Shown: one piece after another, positions 1 through 10,988 of the stretch
How positions within the stretch are numbered: the first letter of the stretch is position 1
Layout: every line of letters begins with the position of its first letter
Source of the DNA: Porodaedalea pini
Lineage: Eukaryota > Basidiomycota > Agaricomycetes > Hymenochaetales > Hymenochaetaceae
DNA: 64,000 nucleotides
Assembly (NCBI GenBank): GCA_002794775.1
Contig: NBAY01000059.1
Coordinates: 124,001 to 188,000 of the forward strand
Reading direction: 5' to 3'
Translations under genes and position numbers: made by a program
Notes under the pieces: generated by a model
Databases searched by the model: none
Told to the model about the DNA's origin: nothing
Seen by the model: only the letters and a program-made list of their open reading frames with translations

Positions 1-2029
1 CGAGTTCTGAGCTCTAAAAATGATAACTGATAAGGTCTTAGTACGGACCGAATGCTCAATCGGCTCATCAAGTTCACTATCCGTAAGTTTGCTCTCAATC
101 TCATTCAGGCCATCCTAATGTCGACATTTCAGAGTCTGGTCTTCTAACAAGGTACATCCCTTTCATGTCTGGCCACTACGGTATACTCATTCGCTCAATA
201 GCATCGTCGCGACGGCCATGCTGATCTGCGTAAGTTACAGAGTCTTTCCACTGATTTTACTTACTAAGTCGGTGGAAACCATCGTCAGTACTTGGCTATG
301 CCAGACAATTGTGAGCGTGAGATTTGTGTCCATTATTCTCATGCTCAATCCATTTTAGTTATCTGGCTTTCCCTTTTTGTATTCCTCGCTAAAAGTAGGC
401 TCTCTTCAACTAGTGTTATAACTTGAGCTGTATCTAACCCAAGCATCATCAGCCTACTCCAACTCCTTCCTCGCGACGTAAGCCTCTTGTCTGTCATTCC
501 CGACCTTGCTCTTTCCTTATGTCCTCTCAAACTCTAATACACAGTTTAAATGCGCGAAAGAAGCTTCGCTCTGGGCTTGTTCACGCCGACCACAGACGTC
601 CAGACATCGCAATTGACATCGAAGGCAGCACCTACGCCGAGGGTCGGGGCTCGACGACTCACCATCATACTTCGGGTTTGTCAAGCATGTCGCAGCCCGA
701 GTCACAGCCTTTGCCAATCGTGATTGAGATGACGAATGTGTCAACAACAACAACTGATGATGATTATGCTAAGGTTTGTGCTCTTTTTTCTGCGTTCTTA
801 TCGTCAGCGATTATATTTGTCATGGTCATCAGGAGGACCGTAAACCGGATAGGAGACTCAAGAAGAGCCCGCTTTGAATCCACGTTCTTCGAAGAACGAG
901 ACTATGGTTCGTTAAGGCCATGGGAACAAGCCGGACTGATTAATGACTTCTAAACATCTCGAATCATATCGAAAGTGGCAGCTTCGAGAGCTTTTCCACA
1001 TCTAGGCTATTGCCCCCATGCTTACTCTCTTCGTTCAAGCCCGCAATGACGGGACCAATTGTACCTTGTGTTTAACAGAATTTCCATACTGAGGTTGAAT
1101 ATTTATCAAAATCCCGATGAGCATCATTCAGTCTACTCTCAGTAAATATTGTTCGAGTCTATCCATGTCTAGCCGACGGCTTGATGTGATTTTATGCGAG
1201 AAGTTGATCAAACTTGAAAAGCAGACGAAACGAGGCAGGTTCATAAATTTCATACTGTACCTATAATAAATATCATCATCGGACAAGTTCAGGATGAGGC
1301 GATTGTAATTTATGTTGCTCATATTACCAAAAGCTAAAGCGTCTGTAGCTTGGAGCGTGACTGCGTTATGCCATCAAAGCAAAAACGTGCATGAAAGACA
1401 AACTTAAGTGATTTAATGCGATCCTTATCCATTGTAGGCTAAATGAGCCCATCAGACAGCGAAAGTTCTGTACCTTTGTTTCTCGTGAGTTCCATTGGCC
1501 ATCTTTTACTGCTGATACGAGACCATGGACTTCTCGCGCTGGCGTAAACTCTCCTCCTGATTGAGTGTCCAGACAAAAGTACCGATACACCTGAACAATC
1601 TCAGACGAGGATGATGGTATAGCTGACGCCTGATGGGACCGACCCAGACGTAGGAAGACGAGGGCGGTCTGATCCTTATGATCGTACTACTCGAGGATTA
1701 CAGGAATCAAGAAGTCGAAACGATGCACCTCATTTGAGATGGAGCCGCAGGTTCCCTCATGCTCTGGGCCGTTTAATTCACAATCTTCTGTCGCGGTAAA
1801 GGGTGAGCCTGCCAGATAGAAGACAATATGCAAAATGATCGAGAGAAATTAAAAGTTGATACTACGTAGATCATGATGATCAACGTGACACAGTTCTGTT
1901 TGTCACATATCGTTACACTAAGAAACTTTGTTCGTGTCGTTCCTTTTTCTGACTCGATGTGCTATTCTACTCCTACAGAGTGTAGCCTACCAATCCCAAG
2001 CGGTTTCCAAGTCTAACGACTTGGCATGA
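1..2029. other. Left edge, no confident gene
   Basis: About 2 kb in which I see no conserved protein on either strand. The longest open frames are 519-953 on the plus strand (listed separately) and two short minus-strand frames at 1128-1322 and 1366-1590, which have neither splice support nor a recognisable motif. The last few hundred bases are the upstream region of the OB-fold gene that starts at 2030. Confidence 0.5.
519..953 (+). CDS. Hypothetical short protein, weakly supported
   Basis: An open frame of 144 residues begins at the ATG at 519. It is rich in Ser, Thr and Pro and has no recognised domain. Read unspliced, residues around 85-105 form a hydrophobic stretch. However, that stretch has the look of an intron (GTTTGT donor after codon YAK, CAG acceptor near 831). 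Splicing it out gives a basic tail and a stop soon after. I cannot tell whether this is a real gene, an exon of a gene cut by the window edge, or chance. Confidence 0.25.
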   Translation: MSSQTLIHSLNARKKLRSGLVHADHRRPDIAIDIEGSTYAEGRGSTTHHHTSGLSSMSQPESQPLPIVIEMTNVSTTTTDDDYAKVCALFSAFLSSAIIFVMVIRRTVNRIGDSRRARFESTFFEERDYGSLRPWEQAGLINDF

Positions 2030-3251
2030 ATGTCTTATAAGGTCTTCCTCAAGGCGCCAACAGCCGCTGCTCTAAAGAAGAAAGCTCCTGAAGACGCTTT
2101 CCGCTGGCAGACAGCGGAATCCTTGGCTGAAAAATCGCATTTCACTCAAGACATAGACGACGACACTTCATCATCGAAATCAAAGGCAATCAAAGAAAGC
2201 CCATCTCAGGTGACCGCCGAAGTTGAAGATTCACAAGAATGGATTCTACCGCCAGCGACGCTCGGTGCAGCGAGCCAGCGGATCTCGGAGATGTACAAAA
2301 ACGTAATCTTTGCGGAGGACGACGATGATGAAGAGAATTGGGAGGGACATATAGGAACAAGGGAGGATCAGAGTGGATGGGAAGACTCGCGTGCTGGTCT
2401 GTTTCTGTAACTGTTTTTATCTATCTAGCTCGCTAAGATGGTCTGACAGTATCGAAGGAAGGAACTCTCATCTCGTGGCCTCCGACGAACCACGAGCAGT
2501 CGCGTTCCCGAGCTTCACTCTCTCGTGCGAGAACTGCGTCGCAGCTTGAAACACAGGACTGCTCAACAGATACATCGTATGCGCACACGTCGACTTCGTC
2601 CATCGCGGCCTTCCCGACGTTCGTCATCAACTTACACACCCTCACTAGTCTCTCAACTCTCGCTGCCGCACCTGCGCAAGAAGTAAAGTGGTCATGCAAG
2701 GTGCACCTACTGGTCGCGGTGCTGGAGGCAGATGGTCCGGATGCTGTGAGGGTAAAAAAAGGTCCAGATGCAGGGAAGGAGATTGGCGTGCTCAAATTGG
2801 TTATTGGTGACGATGAAGGTGGGATATGCAAGCTGACTGCGTGGCGTGGTGTGGCAGATGCTTGGGGCGGAGCACGGGAAGTGGAGCCTGACGAAAGCAT
2901 GGCAGAGAACGAGGGGGTGAAGAGAGGTGATATTGTTTACCTCGAGAGTGAGTGCACTCAGTATTATTCACCTTTTTAAAGCTGACTTGTCTTTGCACAG
3001 ATATTCTTGCTTCATCTTCTCAGTCTGATGCTGCTCAACCAGGTCAGCGTCTCATACAGGCCGGTGTAGCACTGACGGCCTCCCCGAATCTTGCTTCACG
3101 GCTCCATATCTGCTACCGCACGCTGCCTACAGTGCCTTCGGATAGACGATTCCGCCCAGACCTCCGTCTAGCTGCGAGCGATCCAGGTTTAAGGAAGGTT
3201 GCGGGCGTGGTTAGATGGCTTCAGGGCGTGATGGGCTTGGAACCCTCGTAA
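2030..3251 (+). CDS. SHLD2-like OB-fold protein, three exons
   Basis: Predicted product of 371 residues from exons 2030-2396, 2450-2947 and 3001-3251; the phases close. The first half is acidic and low in complexity. The second half, from about residue 170, reads as an OB-fold: the run VHLLVAVLEADGPD, then KKGPDAGKEIG, then a GDDEGGICKLTAW strand pair. Fungal proteins with this pattern are usually named for the first OB fold of shieldin subunit 2. In animals that protein binds single-stranded DNA at double-strand breaks; the fungal role is inferred only. Intron 1 uses a GTCTGT donor, a weak match to consensus, and an alternative GTGCTG donor six bases earlier keeps the same phase. The OB part has no ATG of its own, so it must be spliced to the exon at 2030. 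Confidence 0.65.
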
Positions 3252-3970
3252 ACGAAGTGTATGTTCTTTTACTAGCATGTTCGACATGTTCGACATTTGT
3301 GTCCTTAAGAATTATATGAAAGTGTTTTGCGACGAGGTAGTCTTCAGGAGATGGCGTGCCCTTCTTGTCAAAGTGCTGCATTGGGTACAGGCGAAGGTCT
3401 CAGAACACATTCTAGACGCCGGCAGGTGCTTTGTCCCTACAGCTGTACTGCTCCCATCTGAATGAAAACAGGCTTTAATAAGAGCTTGTCTATATCTTCT
3501 CCTTCTTTTCATCCGCGAACTCAGGGTGTTGCTTTCCATACTGTAGTTATACATTCTTTCGAATAAGCTTACAATAATTTATTCGCAGTGTGTTTGCAAA
3601 CTCCAAACTGCGCGTGTCAAGGCGCCGATCAAACACTCACGTGCCAGTCTAATTTTACTTCCGTCGCTCCCACGTTATTGTCTGTGTTTATTGTTCAACT
3701 GCCTTACTGTAGTCTCGACTCCTTCACAAAGACAATAGCCTCTATAACATGACTATCATTTTTCGCTGCTCGCTGCGGTTTGATCCCATCCTACCTCTTC
3801 CCTCTTCACCATTCTCTTTCGTCACCCTGCGCTGGTCGCCGTCAAATTTCTTCCTCCTGTTTCTTTGTGTTTTTGACTTTCGTCGACTGTGCGATTTAAA
3901 TCTGTCCCTATCATCAAGCTAATCAGACGCAAAAGCCTAAAATCGACTACAACATAAACGCTATTTGAAG
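3252..3970. other. Intergenic, tandem + strand genes
   Basis: Gap of about 720 bases between the OB-fold gene and the next plus-strand gene. It holds short open frames only. The stretch just before 3971 is pyrimidine-rich, as is common upstream of fungal transcription starts. No clear TATA box, RNA gene or repeat was seen. Confidence 0.5.
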
Positions 3971-5713
3971 ATGGCGACGAACGAACATTGTGCGTACGCA
4001 TTCTGCTTCCGTTCCTGCAATCCAGGAAGCTATTTTGACAGGATGACGCGTCAATCTTTACTGTGCACAGTCCTTCTGGCGAACCTCCTTAAAGTTGGCA
4101 ATCCTAACGATAAAATGGTGCACACCGTCGGTGAGGCTATCAAAAATGGTGCGCGTGCATTCCGTCTTCATTACGCGGATTTTATTTAACAAAGCGGGTC
4201 CTTGACAGTGAGGAGGGAACGATCGCTCGCGAAGTTGACCAGCGGAACCCGCACGGAGCCGCTCGTAAGGAAGGCACTTCGGAAGCTGGTATGCTTCACT
4301 CCTGGAGACGTTCTGCGCGACGTTGATGTCGAATGTTTCGTATGTAGGACCAGAACGCGCTCATCGAGTTTGCAGACGTTGACGGACAACCAGGTTTCCG
4401 AGTCACAGCTCGTGGCATCCATGAGTGTGTTTCTTGTCGCTTTTATAATCTATAGGCTTTTCTAAGGTCAACCCTTTGGTCTCCAGGTTCAAGCGTGCCA
4501 TGCTGGAGTACCCAGCAAGGACGCGCCGAGCCCCCCGCTCACCTTGCTCGTTACGTGCGCGAGAAGTATTTCGCCTCGGAAACTTTCTGAAAAAAAGACT
4601 TATTAGGGATACCGACGATGTACGTATGTCTTCCTGCTCGCTTTCTCGTTGGCTCTTTCGTTGTAAATATTGACGATATGCTTTTCAACCGAGTGTAGCT
4701 ATTTGAGGAGATGAGGGACGGGTATCGGGCGACACGGGATTTGGAGACAACGTGCGACGTGGGTGGAAGAGGGGAAGGGATGGACATCAATGAAATGAAT
4801 ACGGGTATACCGGATATCCAGGTGCATGATCACGATGAAGAGACGTCTGGCTCAATACCGGCCGTTCCCATGAACCCATCGTACGTCTGCTTTTCAACCT
4901 TGCGCAATGGTCTCCTGACCAGACATGCTGTAATACCTCAGATCTCCGCCCATGATCACTATATGCACACAGAAGCCCACACCTAGACTTCTACCTGCAC
5001 CACGCTACGTCCGACCCTCCACCCACTTCATGCCAAACCTTTCCTTTAGAGAGGTCGTCTCGGAGTCGGACTCGAACTTGGGCCCAATCTCGGAATCAGA
5101 GACGGAATTTGACCCAGGTTCACACTCAAACTCGGAGCATGAGAGCCCAAGCTTGTATTCTTCGACGCTATACCGTACGCCATCGCCTGAAGCGCAGTCT
5201 GAGGCATCGACATGGGGATCAGCCTCTAGCTCAGGGTCACAGACGAGGCAAGGGACATACCGCAGAGATAGGAAGGGGAAAGGATTTGAGTCTACTCCAA
5301 TCGAGTTCGAGTACCGGGAAGACTCTCCAACGTTTGACCGATCCGACCGCAACCGCAAACTCGCTTCAAAAGTCGGGAACGGCTCCGACGTTCAATCCAC
5401 TCCTGCTGTCACGAAACGGCGTGCACGAGTCAGGGAGGTGCAGGTTGCAGGACCTTCGGTACATACGACCGGCCCGAATCTTGATCTCATCAGCAGCCGC
5501 ACACCTCTTGCGCCAATTGGGCGCCGACGTGGAAAGCAAATGGACGCGAGCGCTTTTGGAGGTGCAGAGCGTAGACGCCCTGTTTCCGGTCTCCTCTCTG
5601 GGGTCTGCCATCCTTACAAAAAGCCAGTTATCGACAATCCACGCAATGCGAGACAGGCTCGGACTCGAGCGCGTGAGCTGGTGTCTCGGGGAGTTGGGAC
5701 CGCAACAGCTTAG
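3971..5713 (+). CDS. Seven-exon gene of unknown function
   Basis: I do not recognise this family. Seven exons (3971-3989, 4071-4148, 4209-4288, 4348-4424, 4487-4619, 4699-4880, 4942-5713) give a closed frame of 446 residues with good GT-AG borders, so the gene is well supported. Residues about 45-95 alternate helix-like and strand-like runs (LVRKALRKL, then ALIEFADVDGQPGFRVTARG) and look like a winged-helix domain, possibly nucleic-acid binding; this is inference. The rest is low complexity: an acidic Ser/Glu region near residues 215-260, TPSPE-type phosphorylation-like sites, then a basic tail rich in Arg and Lys that could act in nuclear import. A degraded relative seems to lie near 18.3-19.1 kb. 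Confidence 0.7.
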
Positions 5714-7392
5714 GGCCGATCCAATATGGTCTGATTAGGACTTTGCGCCGTGTTCAGTGCATGCTCTTCGAGTCAATCTTCCTTCCTCACCTCGCTTCGT
5801 ACTGCTGAAATTTCTCACATCACCCGGATACATATATGCTCCTTCTCGTTCTATGCAGTATGTCATCGAATGATTGCTATATGCTATGCAATTCGATTCT
5901 CACAGTTGACACATACGAGCTGCTCTCGTGTACCTCTTCATGATTTTCGCCATCTTTTTGTTTCTGTCTCGCAACTGTCGGTGTAATCTACCTCGTCAAC
6001 CTGTATTTTCTACTTTACACATAGCTTTTATTTTCACCAGAACATAAACTTCACGAACGGACTTGTACAACGCGTGATTGGACGACTGGTTCACCTTTGC
6101 TATTCCACTGTCCCACCCAGGTGGAATTACACAGACAATGGCAGACGGGGCAGAGAAAAAGGAAGGATGCGCAGGCAATCTGGATGCCACCGGTGCAGCT
6201 TTTGTCACAGAATCGGATGGTGCTCCATCTACACGAGAGCACCGGACGCCATCCAAGCGCCGGCACCGTAACAGTTCACCTTTATCTACTCCGACTGAGA
6301 CCTCATATGACCGAATCAACGGGAGAAAGTATGAGCCTGTAGTTTTCTGCGGTTCCTAGCACTGACTTGAGCGACTCCTCATGTCATCGAAATGACTGCA
6401 ACAAAAACGGCTTCCCTGCTGGCATTGCAGGAGTCATTATTGACTCTCCGTGCGATGCTTTGAGTCAACAAATCCACTACACAGAGAAGAAGAAACCGGA
6501 CAGCGTTCTAAAACACGGCTCCTCGGCCTCGATCGCTGCTCTAGTCAATGATTCATGTGGACGAAACAAAGGCTAGAGGCAAGAATATCCCACCACGTAT
6601 ATGCCGAACGCTAAGACGAAAAAAAAAAAGTCATAGACGATGAACATTTCGACTCTCAATATGATACGGATTTGCATGGGTCCGTCATGAAAAAGCGTAA
6701 GTTTGACGGGTGATACTTCCTACAGGACCTCTTACGCACATTAGTTCTTGTTAGCCCCATATTATATAAATAACTTATTGAGAGTGTCCTATTCCATTGG
6801 CCCCTTGGCCGCGCCCTTTCTGGATTTGCTGGCACTAGATGGGCCAGGCGCTGAATGAGCAACTTGAAGTATCACAAGAACCTGCGTTTGCTTCCGATGA
6901 GTTGTGGACAACGAAAATTTGTAATTCGTGAGACCAAACTGCCAAAAAAAAAATGCTGTGAAGTTAAGAAGACTTCATTTCTCTTAATTTGCTCTCTTTT
7001 TACTGAAGAATCAACAGTGACCCCGATAACTGCTCATCGATGACTCTCTTCCCCAGTCTTTCCGCGATCATATGGACCCAAGTCTCTTGGCAATTCCCAA
7101 CTACTATCATTGACTCACTGCAGCTATCTTCTTCCCTCGCCCCATCACCATTGCACGGGCTAGAATGAAAGAGACTCGCGGTCAGAGTCGACATGACACT
7201 ACACGACCTACCTCGAGTCAAATCTAGTCAGCGTCTAGTCATTCTCCGAGCTATGGACTCTTCTATTCGCATCCGACATCGCGAAGGTGTGACTAGCTCC
7301 AGCTGTACAGGTGGAGTGCCTCCTTGAGTGCTCTGTATAAACTCGCCAGCACGAAAAACTTTTAGCACGTCCTTGGACATTCCCTCATTACC
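5714..7392. other. Intergenic with one doubtful ORF
   Basis: About 1.7 kb upstream of CLPB-A. It holds a run of eleven A at 6619-6629, short AT-rich stretches and the doubtful frame at 6078. The region that should carry the first, membrane-anchor exon of CLPB-A, by comparison with paralogues B and C, contains stops in all the relevant frames; only about 25 bases before the ATG at 7393 still resemble the paralogue. Confidence 0.5.
6078..6359 (+). CDS. Hypothetical ORF, 93 residues
   Basis: Open frame with a coding-like middle (from the internal Met at 6138 on): charged, Ser/Thr-rich, with a basic KRRHR cluster. A GTATGA donor after the codons for NGRK would allow splicing to a second short frame at 6367-6576, but no phase-consistent join was found. 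No domain recognised. It could be a small gene, a decayed exon or chance. Confidence 0.25.
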   Translation: MDDWFTFAIPLSHPGGITQTMADGAEKKEGCAGNLDATGAAFVTESDGAPSTREHRTPSKRRHRNSSPLSTPTETSYDRINGRKYEPVVFCGS

Positions 7393-9989
7393 ATGCAGCG
7401 CGACTCTGAGTCTGCCTCTCGGTGAGCACTTGTTAAGCCTGCTAATATCTCCTGCAATTAATATTTCTTTGCTTCACAGCATACTAAAAATCGCACCGAG
7501 CCTCGCAAGCAAGCATCACGAGGGAGGTTGGTTTCCTCTACATGCCGCTGTGCTATCTGGCGACGTTGAACTCGTCAAGCTTGTACTTTCCCAACCCGAT
7601 GTCATCGTTAATGGCGGACATGGATCAGCAATTGATTCCACAATCATCTCGAATCGTGAGCAGCACCTAAAGACACGCATCAGCAACACAAGAGGCGCTA
7701 CTCCCTTGCATTATGCCTGCATGATTGGTAACCTCGATATCATCAAGCTGCTGGTGCGGCATGGTTCGTTCTTTGATATCCTGGATGACGAGGAGAGAGA
7801 AGCACATGAATACTTTGATGAGCTGCAGGATGTGAAGGCCTCTGCCGCTTTTCATAAGCTATCCAAGGAGTGTCAAGAGCGGGAATGCTTTATACCTTGC
7901 CGCGGTATGTCATTGCGATCCAGGTATATCTCTTTTTCTAATGTATGCTCCTAGACTACGCAAGTATCGATGATTTAGCACATCTCATTCGCAAGAACAG
8001 ATATGATTCATTCGAGCGGTTGAGTACCTTCCAGTCTGAACTCCAGCCTCCTAGTCCGGAGCTAATAAATTAGACTTCGAACAGTACCATCAGACTAGCA
8101 CCTAGTATTGCTTTAGATTCCACATATAACGGCTCCACGCTTCTTCATCTCGCCGTCATTCGCCAACGCCGGTCGTTTGTGGAGCTACTTCTTTCCGTCG
8201 ATCCGTCTGTAGTCAACAAAGTTGATAACCCCTCTTCTTGCACTACGGGTATAACCAGTACATCCATTGCACGAACAACGCTTCCGCACGAGCATATCGA
8301 AGGCGCGACGCCCTTGCACTACGCTCGTCTCATGCAAGATTTGGAAATTATGGAACTTCTTCTTAAAGCTGGTGCGGACTGGGATATTAAAGACTACAGA
8401 GGCCGGAAGCCTGAGGATTTATTCTGTGGCCAGGGAGCAAGATGTAAACGTATGAACTGCAGTTTTACACGACTGCGTGATGCGGAGGAAAAGAGAAGGA
8501 AGGCTAACGGAGAAGAAGTGGAAGATGAAAGGGCTAGCGAGAGGGACGAAAAAGCGGGCTTCAACTCGGAGAAGGATCATAAAGACTCAGAGGAGGAGAA
8601 TGCGGACGAAAAAGAAGACGCAGAGCAAGATTCCTATGAATCCTGCGCGGAGGACTCAGACGGTAATGAATCTGAGGATATTCAAACGAATGATAACCAA
8701 GACATAACTACACGTCCAAAGATGTCCAATCGTACGCATCCATTCCCTCTCCCTTCCTTACTACTTCAAACTCAAACCCGTCGCCACTCAATCTGCAGAT
8801 TCTCTCCTGTCTCTTGAGAAAGTCCTCGAAGAAAAGCTCGTAGGGCAGCGTGGTCCCATTCTCTCCGTGGCGAACGCAATCCGACCTCGTGAGAGTGGTT
8901 GGGTCGATCCCGACCGCCCACTCACCATGCTCTTCCTTGGAAGCTCAGGCGTTGGTAAAACAGAGCTCGCAAAGCAGCTTTCTCTGTACATCCATGGAAA
9001 GGATGGGCTTGCAACGAACAAGGGCGAGACTGTCGATAAGCTCGAGAAGGAGTATGCGTTCGTGCGAATTGACATGAGCGAGTATCAAGAACACCACACG
9101 GCACTCAATCTTATTGGTAAGGCACTCTGTTGACTCTGTCAATATCCTCACTTATCTTTGAGATGTCAAGGTGCGCCGAAGAGCTATGTCGTACGTTCTT
9201 GTTCAAGAAGATCTCATGTGCGTATTTGTGTTGATCAACACTTCATCGCAGGGATACGATGACGGCGGAGCTTTGACCCAGCCTTTGAAGAAGAATCCCA
9301 AAGCTATCGTTCTGCTAGACGAGATTGAAAAGGCACATCCCGATGTCCTCACTTTATTCCTTCAAGTTTTCGACGATGGCCGTATCACAGACTCAAAAGT
9401 ATGTCAACTTTAAGGTCCTATTTGGAAGGATATTGATGCTTCTCTGTTAACTCAGGACGGGGTAATCTTCTGTAAAGATGCCATCTTCATTATGACGTCT
9501 AACGTCGCGTCAAGTGAGATCAAGGAGAAGGCTCCGGAACTTCGTCGTCTTGTAGCTCACGCGGAGGAGCAAGGGCGTCCGGAGATATATATGCAGCTCG
9601 TCCAACAATTCACACGGTCTATACATCCTACTCTCAAGCAAGCACTGAAGCGCGATGAGTTTCTTGGACGGATCAACCAGATGGTTGTGTTTCTGCCGCT
9701 TAGCGAGGAGGACATCGAGCTGGTGGTCAAGCGCGAGCTGATTATATGGCGCAAGCGGGCTGATGAAAATCATAAAATTAAATTGCTCTGGACGGATGAA
9801 GGTGCGGTTCTCGGTCTCACTATCGCTTCGTCGTCCTGCTGATGGTAACCTGGAATGCATTTAGTCGTGCGGAAGCTGGCGGCGGCATACAACATCCACT
9901 ACGGCGTACGGTCAGTTGCAAGCGAAGTACAGCGCGTCGCCATACAGCTTGTCGCCGGTGCACAACTGAGGGGAGAGATATCAGAATAG
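7393..9989 (+). CDS. Ankyrin-AAA+ disaggregase, CLPB paralogue A (short form)
   Basis: Nine exons (7393-7421, 7480-7904, 7955-8018, 8085-8731, 8799-9116, 9171-9190, 9252-9398, 9456-9801, 9865-9989) give 706 residues in frame. Order of parts: ankyrin-type repeats ([46 protein letters not shown]), an acidic Lys/Glu-rich linker, then one ClpB-type AAA+ module with Walker [11 protein letters not shown], Walker [11 protein letters not shown], sensor MTSN, arginine-finger region RDEFLGRIN, and a C-terminal small domain ending VRSVASEVQ. This is the layout of CLPB/SKD3, a disaggregase of the mitochondrial intermembrane space in animals. Unlike copies B and C it lacks the first exon with the hydrophobic anchor, so it may be soluble, or be a decaying copy. 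From about 8811 to 9757 it is nearly identical to copy B. Confidence 0.85.
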
Positions 9990-10988
9990 TGAGCCTCGAT
10001 CTGCATACAGAAGCTTTCTTGCAATGGATTAATGGCATTCTAATGCAGCTCGTGTGCAAATTTGACTACAAACGAACTAGGGGACATCATTCTGAATAAT
10101 TCAGAACGCTGATTGGTTCGCAGGATCAGCGAGCTTGGTATGGCTCCCCCATCTAAATCGTCATTAGGTCAGTCTGAGATGCGTTTGGGTCGAGGCTCTA
10201 AAATAGTTTAAATTTGAGGTACCTGTACAGCAAAAATCAGACGAAAGTGAATCCGAATTGCAATGGTGGCAAGTGCTTCCGACAGAGGAGTCGAGTAGTT
10301 ATATCGATATCGTTTGCCGTCATCCATGCCCATATATTTATCAATTATCTATCTTTTGTCCTTAATATTGTAACTCGCAATCAACAAGCATTTTTCCCTT
10401 GCGCTGTCATATCTATCTCGACGAAAGTCCTTCTCGATGTGATATCCGCACTCCTGTTCTTTTTGTGTGCATTACCATCGGAGTCCTTACAGGCAAGCCA
10501 GCTCTCAGTTTCAATTCCTCTGTTAAGCAGTGGGCCAGTGAGATATATATGCTCGTGAATGAAGTACTGATAGTTGCTCTGGTTATAAAATGATGGTGGT
10601 AGGACCGCAGAGCATCATGCACGACGTGGCATGAGAATTCGATGCGGGATGTCGTCACTGAGAAAATTTTACCAAATGCTTCTATGACTAGACAACGAAG
10701 TATGAAATCTCTTTCAGTGTTTCACAGACAGGTCAGGTCACGAAGGGATAGACTGTTGTTATCCAATAAATTCGTGCCGTCACAGTACCGCATTGATGCC
10801 ATCACTGATGTATTATGTCAAACACGCGACGATGCACGTGGCTGCTTTCAACGAAGAAGTTGTTCAGCCACGAGCTAATCCAGCCACAAAGATATTTTTA
10901 TATATAAAGTCTCAATGCGTCTCCATTCTAACTCTACCACCTTCATTCAAACTTCTACGACTGTTCCTAACCCGTGTAGCTGATTGCT
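9990..10988. other. Intergenic between CLPB-A and FunK1-1
   Basis: About 1 kb with short frames only. AT-rich near its right end, where a TATA-like box precedes the kinase gene. No conserved protein or repeat seen. Confidence 0.5.
10899..10908 (+). promoter_or_regulatory. TATA-like box of FunK1-1
   Basis: The motif TATATATAAA lies about 85 bases upstream of the ATG at 10989, a normal distance for a fungal gene with a short leader. Confidence 0.5.

Noticed and set aside
5109..5738. 209-residue plus-strand open frame
   Set aside because: Overlaps the last exon of the 3971-5713 gene in another frame; the other frame is the one that joins six upstream exons in phase.
7328..7954. Single 208-residue ORF as the start of CLPB-A
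   Set aside because: It begins at a non-ATG codon and reads through an intron (7422-7479); the spliced form matches copies B and C.
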